From NCBI GenBank assembly GCA_020851785.1, contig JADZCC010000013.1, positions 1 to 64,000 on the forward strand: DNA of 64,000 bases, given 5' to 3'. How positions within the stretch are numbered: position 1 is the first letter of the stretch; each line of letters opens with the position of its first letter. Shown here piece by piece: positions 58,177-64,000 of the stretch. The notes beneath the pieces were generated by a model. That model made no database searches, had not been told where the DNA came from, and saw only the letters and a program-made list of their open reading frames with translations. The stretch comes from Anaerolineales bacterium (GTDB lineage: Bacteria; Chloroflexota; Anaerolineae; Anaerolineales; Villigracilaceae). Made by a program: the position numbers and the translations under genes.

Positions 58177-59496
58177 ATGTGCGATACCCTCATCGCCACC
58201 CAACTCGCCACCACCAACGGAATTGCCATCTTTGGCAAAAACTCAGACCGACCGCCAAACGAGAGTCAAAATCTGGTTTATCTTCCCGCGCAAACACACC
58301 CGGCAGGCAGTCCGCTTAAATGCACATACATTGAAATTCCGCAAGTCCAACGAACCAACGCGATTTTCCTCTCTCAACCGTATTGGATGTGGGGCGCAGA
58401 AATGGGGATTAACGAACACGGGCTGGTCATCGGCAACGAAGCGATTTATTCCAAAATCCCCGCCAACAAAGAGCCCGCCCTGCTCGGCATGGACTTACTG
58501 CGCCTTGGACTGGAACGCGCCGCCACGCCACGCGAAGCGATTCAGGTCATCACCGAATTATTGGAAGCGTTTGGGCAAGGCGGCAACTGCTTCGCGCCTG
58601 GCGAGACGATGTACTATCACAACAGCTTTCTACTGGCCAACGCAGAAGAAGCCTGGGCCCTCGAAACCGTGGACAAACACTGGGCCGCGCGCAAAATCAA
58701 CGACATCTACACCATCTCCAATTGCCTCACCATCGCCGACCAATACGACCTCTCCTCCGCCAACCTTGTGGATCTGGCGATTCAAAAAGGCGTCAGCAAA
58801 TCCAAAACTCAATTTCAATTCGCCAACGATTTCTCTGATTTCCTCTACACCACTTTTTCGCAAAGCCGCCAGCGTCGCGCCGCCACACTCAACGTATTAG
58901 ACGCCCAAAAAGGCAAGATTGCCATTGAAACCATGATCGGCGCCCTACGCCACCATAATGGCGAAAATCACGATCCTCAAAACAGCCTCACCGAATTCAA
59001 CGTTTGTTCGCACGCGGGATTTGGTCCCATCCGCGCCTCACAAAGCACGGCCTCGCTGGTCGCTTATTTGGATCCAAACCGCCCGCTGATTTTCGCCACC
59101 GGAACCTCCGCGCCCTGCACCGGCATTTTCAAACCATTTTGGCTGGACGCCGCTTCCGGGCTTAACCTCGGGCCTGCTTCCACCGCCCAAGCAGATTCCT
59201 CCCTCTACTGGACTCACGAAAAGCTCCATCGCGCCACACTATTAAATTACCCCGAACGCCTTAAAGCCTACGCCACAGACCGCGACGCACTGGAAAAGCA
59301 ATTTACCGAGGGCGCCCTGGCTTTGCATAGCGCCTCCGCTGAAGAACGGCGGGAATACTCCAACCGCTGTCTCGCCGAAGCCTCCAAAGCCGAAGCCGAA
59401 TGGCTCAAGCGCGTCGAAAAAATCCCCGTAAAAACAAACCTCCTGTATGCCGCCGCTTGGAAGCGCTGGAACCGGCGAGCCAAATTGACAATCTAA
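58177..59496 (+). CDS. Secernin-like peptidase family C69 protein
   Basis: 439-residue Ntn-type hydrolase. The ATG at 58177 follows AGAGGAAG and makes Cys 2 the second residue, which after Met removal would be the N-terminal nucleophile (MCDTLIATQLAT). The following block TNGIAIFGKNSDRPPNESQ is the secernin/C69 signature. GAEMGINEHGLVIGNEAI and GPIRASQSTASLVAYLDPNR also match. The family includes dipeptidases and secernins of unclear substrate. Starts upstream of 58177 would bury the Cys and are rejected. The next gene begins 5 nt after the stop. Confidence 0.9.
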   Translation: MCDTLIATQLATTNGIAIFGKNSDRPPNESQNLVYLPAQTHPAGSPLKCTYIEIPQVQRTNAIFLSQPYWMWGAEMGINEHGLVIGNEAIYSKIPANKEPALLGMDLLRLGLERAATPREAIQVITELLEAFGQGGNCFAPGETMYYHNSFLLANAEEAWALETVDKHWAARKINDIYTISNCLTIADQYDLSSANLVDLAIQKGVSKSKTQFQFANDFSDFLYTTFSQSRQRRAATLNVLDAQKGKIAIETMIGALRHHNGENHDPQNSLTEFNVCSHAGFGPIRASQSTASLVAYLDPNRPLIFATGTSAPCTGIFKPFWLDAASGLNLGPASTAQADSSLYWTHEKLHRATLLNYPERLKAYATDRDALEKQFTEGALALHSASAEERREYSNRCLAEASKAEAEWLKRVEKIPVKTNLLYAAAWKRWNRRAKLTI

Positions 59497-59501
59497 TCAA
59501 T

Positions 59502-61076
59502 ATGCTGAAAACAAAACGCTCGATTGCTTCGCCTGAAGCAATCGCCATCTTTATAGCCACAATCAATCTCATCGTTTTCTGCCTTATTCTCGTAAATTCC
59601 CCGGAAGAACTAATCGCACAATATATCCCGGATGATGGTTATTACTACTTAACCCTTGCCAGAAATTTCGCAACCTTGCACTTTTGGACTTTCGACTCAG
59701 GCGCCAGCGTAACCTCCGGATTTCACATCTTATTTGCTTATTTATTAACGCTGTTATTTTCAATCTTCCAGCCGGATTCGTATCAATTCATCATCGCCAG
59801 CGTCATTCTAAATTTATTTTTTACATCCGCCGCGATCGTAACTTTATGGCGTTGGAGCGCTAAAAACAACAGAGAACTTTTTATTCTCTTTATTGCGCTG
59901 ATTGTCAGCGGGAAGAACTTTGTCTACAATACAGCGTCCATCACCGAGTGGCCCATGACCATCTTGATCGCCGGAGCTTACTACGGGTATTTCTTTGGCA
60001 ATTACGGCAAATCTATTGACTGGAAGCAAATTCTCATTTTCTGCGCGCTTGGGCTACTGGGAAGTTTATCCAGAACGGACTTCGGATTACTGCCTTTTTC
60101 CATCTTTATTTCTACAATCATTTTTTTCAAAGCCGTTTCAAAATCACAATTTCTATTTGCGCTGAGCGGACTACTTGGCGCGCTTAGCGGAGTGGCGTTT
60201 TCATTTTTACATAACTTCATATTTACCGGAGAATTCATCCAGTCCAGCGCGCAAGTTAAAGCCTACTGGGCAGGCTTGGCCAAGCCGATTTATTATGCAG
60301 TTCCCATATTAATTGGCGAAATACTTAACAACGCCGGACTTGCAACGCTTGGAATACTTTTATTGCTGGCGCTCATCTTAAAATTCAACAAACGACCTAT
60401 CCTCCAGCAGGCGCCTAACTCAAAAAAGGATGGAGACGCGCCCTATGTTGAAAAAAGGACAACCTGGCTACTCCTCGCTTCAGCTTTAATTTGTATTTCA
60501 GGCTATACGCTTTTTTATGCAAACAACGCCGATGTTCAACCCTGGTACACGGCCAATCTACTTATTCCCAGCCTGAGCCTTCTTTTCTTGATCTCTGATT
60601 ATTTAACAAATGCCATTTATGATCAGTATAAAAAAATTATTCAAATTATCTTTTTCGCGGCTTTATTTTTAAATCTCGGCAGTTTATATCCTCTAAGTTT
60701 CAGCAAATCCCCCTGGGCGCATCAAAAATTCATGTTTTTAGCTGGAAAGTATCTTGCGCAACACAAAACCAACTGCAAAGTTGGATCCTGGAACGCCGGG
60801 ATTATTGGATATTACGAGGGCGGACGCGTGATCAACCTGGACGGGCTGGTTAATAACGCTGTTTATCCATACATTATCAGCAACAATCTGCCAAAATACA
60901 TCTCAGAAAAAAACATTTGCTACATCGTGGATTTCGAATATTTGCTCACAGATCCACAATTAAGAATCAGGGGAGGATATAATAATCCTGCTTTTATTTC
61001 AACCCTCATCCCCGAACTATCCTTCGATGAAGATAAATCCATTCAGAGCTACCTCACCCTCTATCACATCCGCTAA
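59502..61076 (+). CDS. Polytopic membrane protein, GT-C glycosyltransferase-like
   Basis: 524-residue protein with about eleven hydrophobic segments starting at about 14-31. The first external loop has EELIAQYIPDDGYYYLTLARN (about 35-55, in part), with an acidic pair next to aromatic residues as in GT-C enzymes that use polyprenyl-phosphate sugars. A soluble C-terminal domain (about 430-524) has VGSWNAGIIGYYEGGRVINLDGLVNN. The DNA is visibly more A/T-rich than its neighbours, hinting at different origin. Start at 59502 avoids overlap with the peptidase gene. GT-C assignment is tentative. Confidence 0.7.
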   Translation: MLKTKRSIASPEAIAIFIATINLIVFCLILVNSPEELIAQYIPDDGYYYLTLARNFATLHFWTFDSGASVTSGFHILFAYLLTLLFSIFQPDSYQFIIASVILNLFFTSAAIVTLWRWSAKNNRELFILFIALIVSGKNFVYNTASITEWPMTILIAGAYYGYFFGNYGKSIDWKQILIFCALGLLGSLSRTDFGLLPFSIFISTIIFFKAVSKSQFLFALSGLLGALSGVAFSFLHNFIFTGEFIQSSAQVKAYWAGLAKPIYYAVPILIGEILNNAGLATLGILLLLALILKFNKRPILQQAPNSKKDGDAPYVEKRTTWLLLASALICISGYTLFYANNADVQPWYTANLLIPSLSLLFLISDYLTNAIYDQYKKIIQIIFFAALFLNLGSLYPLSFSKSPWAHQKFMFLAGKYLAQHKTNCKVGSWNAGIIGYYEGGRVINLDGLVNNAVYPYIISNNLPKYISEKNICYIVDFEYLLTDPQLRIRGGYNNPAFISTLIPELSFDEDKSIQSYLTLYHIR

Positions 61077-61085
61077 AGAGAATTT

Positions 61086-61826
61086 ATGATCATAGCCTAT
61101 CACCGCCCAAAAACCCTGGAAGAAACGCTAACCCTCCTATCTCAACCCAACACCATGCCACTGGGTGGCGGTACGCGCCTCTCTAAATCCACAGAGCCTG
61201 TTTCCGTTGTGGATTTACAACTCCTCAAACTGGATACAATTACGCCCAAAGGTAACGACTTGGAATTAGGCGCGACTTGCACACTCCAAAAAATATTTCA
61301 ATTTGAACCTTGCCCCAAAGCCTTAAAAAGCGCCATCCAACTTGAAGCGCCGCTCAACCTGCGAAACTCCGCAACTGTTGCCGGAACAATTGTCGCCAGC
61401 GATGGGCGTTCCACCGTCACAGTCATGCTTTTGGCGATGGATGCAAAAATCAGTTTTTATAATTCAAAATCTGAATTGCAAATCATCGGCATCAGCGAGT
61501 ACCTCCTCACATATCCAGCCGGACTGATCGTCTCCATTACCATTCCAAACAACGTCAAAACCGCATTTGAAGCGCTCTCAAAAACCCCAGCAGACACGCC
61601 AATCCTCTGCGCGGCCCTCACCCAATGGAATTCTGGCAGAGCGCGGCTGGCGCTGGGAGGCTACGGAAAAAAACCTACGCTGGCAATGGATGGAACAGAA
61701 GCGGAAGGCGCGGAAGAAGCGGCGCAAAACGCCTACCACGAAGCGCAGGATGAATGGGCATCGGCTGAATATCGCGCCGAGATGGCAGCGCTCCTCTCAA
61801 AAAGGTGTCGCGACTCTCTAGTTTAG
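61086..61826 (+). CDS. Molybdopterin dehydrogenase FAD-binding subunit (XdhB/CoxM-like), orphan
   Basis: 246-residue FAD subunit. The flavin-binding TMPLGGGTRLSKS (about 22-34) and NLRNSATVAGTIVASDG (about 91-107) are diagnostic. The typical C-terminal CO-dehydrogenase flavoprotein part is shortened and ends in an Ala/Glu-rich helix. The large molybdenum subunit and the [2Fe-2S] subunit that normally accompany it are absent on both sides, so this is either an orphan or works with distant partners. AAGAGAATTT before the ATG is a weak ribosome site. Confidence 0.85.
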   Translation: MIIAYHRPKTLEETLTLLSQPNTMPLGGGTRLSKSTEPVSVVDLQLLKLDTITPKGNDLELGATCTLQKIFQFEPCPKALKSAIQLEAPLNLRNSATVAGTIVASDGRSTVTVMLLAMDAKISFYNSKSELQIIGISEYLLTYPAGLIVSITIPNNVKTAFEALSKTPADTPILCAALTQWNSGRARLALGGYGKKPTLAMDGTEAEGAEEAAQNAYHEAQDEWASAEYRAEMAALLSKRCRDSLV

Positions 61827-61833
61827 CTTTTTT

Positions 61834-62967
61834 TCAACGTCCTCTCAACTTGTTCAAATATTTTTTTCCCACCGTCGCCAATTTAACCCAAGGCAAAGCC
61901 GCCCTTCCGGCGGGCGTAATCGCATACACGCCGGAGCGCATCGAACGACGGTGCGGCCAAAGGCTATTCATATATTCCGCCGTATCCGCCGCGCCGCTGT
62001 CAATTGCAGTTAACGGATCCGGCAGAGCCAGCCCGCCCTCCAGCCAGCGAAGTTCATTCAAAACCCCGGGCGAGCCTTGAGCATATTTGGGATTCCAGCC
62101 AATCTTAAAGCTAAACGCTTCGTTACCAGAAGTCAACGTGAGACCAGATGCAATCGCTTCGTCATTCAAGACAAGTTCGGCAAACAACGCCTTATTTTTT
62201 TTGCTAAACCCCGTAACCACTTCGCGATAAAAAGTTACATCACGCGGATTGGATTTCAGCGAAGTCTCCTGCTCGCCCTTCCAACCCATATGCTCCAATT
62301 CCAAGAAACGCTCCATGACTTCAGCCGTCAGGGTATCTCCATAATATAGCTTGCGCTTAATCGCGCCGAGTTCCTCCAGATACTTCATCCTGCGCCGAAT
62401 GGTTTTACGCGTATTTCGACTGTGCAACTTCTCGTTTCCATCAGCGGGTAATTCGCCAAAACGAATAGCCGCGCGCTCCCACTCTCGAAAAGCCTGCCAT
62501 TTCAAGCCGCGCGCTTCAGCTGTCTTTTGCTCAATGCCGGTCAAAGTTCCGCTGGCGGCGCGGTCTTGACTAACCAGCGTATGCCATCCTCCACTCGGCT
62601 TGGAAAGGTAATCAAAAATCACTCCCATGACTTCCGCCGCATACTCGCGATCCACTAAATATCCAGATAAAAATGAATATTTGGTAAAGCACAAATTAAG
62701 ATGCGGAAGCGGAAAGCGCTTGTTTGGGCCAGACGGGCACAGGCCCACAACGCCCACCAGTTGAGCGGACCCAGCCATGGCACGCTCTACAAATAACCCA
62801 AAAGGTTTCGTTCCAGTCAATAAATATTTAATGGACGGGATAACAAAATGCGGCGAAAGGAAGGCGTTCGGTTCCAATGCCCGCTCTTCCAAGTCCTCCC
62901 AAGCCGCAATTAGCTTTTCGTCAAAATCCGGGAGCGTTAATCTACGGAGTTTGTATTCAGGCTTCAT
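61834..62967 (-). CDS. CelD/BioF2-like GNAT-fold acyltransferase, copy 2 of a tandem pair
   Basis: 377-residue protein of the Acetyltransf_6 (CelD/BioF2, FemAB-like) group. The GNAT-like core is visible in RKTIRRRMKYLEELGA (about 184-199), MERFLELEHMGWKGEQETSL (about 215-234, in part), and ALFAELVLNDEAIASGLTLTSGNEAFSFKIGWNPKYAQGSPG (about 262-303, in part), where the last Gly-containing loop binds acyl-CoA. GGAGATA precedes the ATG. The neighbouring gene upstream is a close paralogue. Target molecule unknown; the family acts in polysaccharide and cell-envelope modification. Confidence 0.87.
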   Translation of the reverse strand: MKPEYKLRRLTLPDFDEKLIAAWEDLEERALEPNAFLSPHFVIPSIKYLLTGTKPFGLFVERAMAGSAQLVGVVGLCPSGPNKRFPLPHLNLCFTKYSFLSGYLVDREYAAEVMGVIFDYLSKPSGGWHTLVSQDRAASGTLTGIEQKTAEARGLKWQAFREWERAAIRFGELPADGNEKLHSRNTRKTIRRRMKYLEELGAIKRKLYYGDTLTAEVMERFLELEHMGWKGEQETSLKSNPRDVTFYREVVTGFSKKNKALFAELVLNDEAIASGLTLTSGNEAFSFKIGWNPKYAQGSPGVLNELRWLEGGLALPDPLTAIDSGAADTAEYMNSLWPHRRSMRSGVYAITPAGRAALPWVKLATVGKKYLNKLRGR

Positions 62968-63051
62968 CTTATCTCCAATTAAACAGTGATAAATCTTCTA
63001 GTGGATACTTCGCGGGCGCTTGAATTTATTTACAGACAAATTCCAAGTCCT

Positions 63052-64000
63052 TTAAAAGAAACTATTCAAATATCCTTTGAACCTGGTCGCCAGCCGAACC
63101 AGCGGCAAGGCCGCTTTACCAGCGGACGTAATCGCATACACGCCAGAGCGCATGGCGCGCCGATGTGGCCAAACCCGATTCATGTATTCGGCAGTTTCTG
63201 CGGCGCCACTATCCATCGCATCCAGCGGCCGTGGCAGGCTTAATTCATCGTCCAGCCAGCGGAGTTCGTTCAAAACCCCAGGAGAGCCTTGCGCGTAACT
63301 TGGATTCCAACCGATCTTAAAACCAATGGCCTCACAACCAGAGGTCAAAGTCACGCTGGAAGCAATTGCCTCTCCATTTAAAGAAAGCTCGGCAAACAAG
63401 GCTCGTTCTTTTTGATTAAACCCCGCGACCATCTCGCGATAAAAGGCGACGTCTTTCACATTGGATTTGAGAGACGTGCCTTGCTCCCCTTTCCAGCCCA
63501 TATTCTCCAATTCGAGAAAGCGCTCCACAACTTCAGTCGTTACGGAAGCGCCATAACACAAATTCCGCCCCACCGCACCCAGTTTTTCCAGGTAATTCAT
63601 TCCATATCGAATATTCTTTCGCATGCTCTTACTGTGCAAATGCTTTTGGCCTTCGTTGGCGGTCAACTCATCAAAACGAAGAGCCGCGCGCTCCCATTCT
63701 CGAAAAGCCAGCCAGCGCCAACCAAACGCCGCGGCCTTTTTTTGCTCAATTTCAGACAAGGCTCCACTTGCGGCGCGCTCCCGAATAACCAGCGCGTGCC
63801 ATCTTCCATTCGGCTTGGAAAGGTAATCAAAAATCACTTCCATAACCTCAAGCGCATATTCGCGGTCCACCAAATATCCAGATAAAAATGAATGTTTAGT
63901 GAAACACAAATTGAGATGCGGAAGCGGAAAATGTTTACTCGGGCCCGCTGGAGCCAGCGCCACAAACGCCACCAATTGAGCCGACCCGGCCGCAACTCGC
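63052..64000 (-). CDS. CelD/BioF2-like acyltransferase, copy 1 of a tandem pair (5' end outside window)
   Basis: The frame is open from the stop at 63052 to the window edge. The visible 316 residues run from VAAGSAQLV through LCFTKHSFLSGYLVDREYAL, LELENMGWKGEQ and IGWNPSYAQGSPGVLNELRWL to KGYLNSFF. They align end to end with the downstream gene with no gaps of note, so the genes arose by tandem duplication. The first GTG at 63975 is not the start, because the paralogous sequence continues upstream of it. The two genes are about 84 bp apart. Confidence 0.85.
   Translation of the reverse strand, partial: RVAAGSAQLVAFVALAPAGPSKHFPLPHLNLCFTKHSFLSGYLVDREYALEVMEVIFDYLSKPNGRWHALVIRERAASGALSEIEQKKAAAFGWRWLAFREWERAALRFDELTANEGQKHLHSKSMRKNIRYGMNYLEKLGAVGRNLCYGASVTTEVVERFLELENMGWKGEQGTSLKSNVKDVAFYREMVAGFNQKERALFAELSLNGEAIASSVTLTSGCEAIGFKIGWNPSYAQGSPGVLNELRWLDDELSLPRPLDAMDSGAAETAEYMNRVWPHRRAMRSGVYAITSAGKAALPLVRLATRFKGYLNSFF

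Overview
The window looks like a chromosomal segment of an anaerobic or facultative Chloroflexota of the Anaerolineae type. This is inferred from overall style, not from a marker gene: moderate GC, many lipoproteins whose lipobox Cys is followed by Thr/Pro-rich 'TPTP' linkers, SH3b lipoproteins, soluble GAF-domain histidine kinases, and housekeeping genes (rpsO, pnp, typA, tgt, uppP, thrB/thrC). No rRNA, tRNA or CRISPR array was found.

Layout. 1-234: truncated IS3-family end. 0.5-5.4 kb: M29 aminopeptidase, small membrane and flavin-binding proteins, and a reverse-strand lipoprotein-lipoprotein-sirtuin operon. 5.4-8.9 kb: ABC-2 exporter (ATPase, two permeases, an embedded DUF2785 protein). 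9-11.8 kb: rpsO and pnp with structured leaders. 11.9-16.8 kb: a promoter-to-terminator unit that looks like a non-coding RNA of about 360 nt, then a sugar ABC importer and a UroD-fold protein with a methyltransferase-type zinc site. 16.8-26 kb: a heptamer tandem repeat in front of ctlX, an MFS transporter, a MITE-like element with target duplication, pirin, lipoprotein pairs, NUDIX, and a divergent methyltransferase/YbaK pair that appear to share one palindromic -10 box. 26.2-33.5 kb: an eight-gene operon with the tyrosine/homogentisate degradation enzymes hpd, fah-type hydrolase and hmgA, interleaved with lipoproteins and a degenerate GGDEF protein. 33.5-41.7 kb: typA, a roadblock/V4R/response-regulator/GT2 operon, a cyclic-nucleotide-binding histidine kinase, and divergent thrC/thrB.

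41.8-53.6 kb holds the most unusual locus: nine tightly spaced reverse-strand genes. They encode a membrane protein, a winged-helix regulator, two MacB-type ATPases (one fused to a cyclic-nucleotide-binding domain), two soluble GAF histidine kinases with an unusual H-box, a lone receiver, an 810-residue FtsX-type permease and a coiled-coil HlyD-like lipoprotein. In front is a near-consensus promoter with two identical AAACCAGTTT sites over the predicted start. I read this as a self-regulated signalling-plus-transport module. 53.6-57.3 kb: tgt, uppP, M20 peptidase and a PstS-like lipoprotein. 57.5-64 kb: SH3b lipoprotein, secernin-type peptidase, a GT-C-like membrane protein, an orphan molybdopterin-dehydrogenase FAD subunit, and tandem CelD/BioF2-like acyltransferases, the last cut by the window edge.

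A recurring regulatory theme is a TATAAT box ending only 6-7 nt before the ATG at five genes (1882, 24873, 24895, 40846, 57316), which predicts leaderless mRNAs. Three of these boxes are perfect palindromes, so they could fire in both directions.
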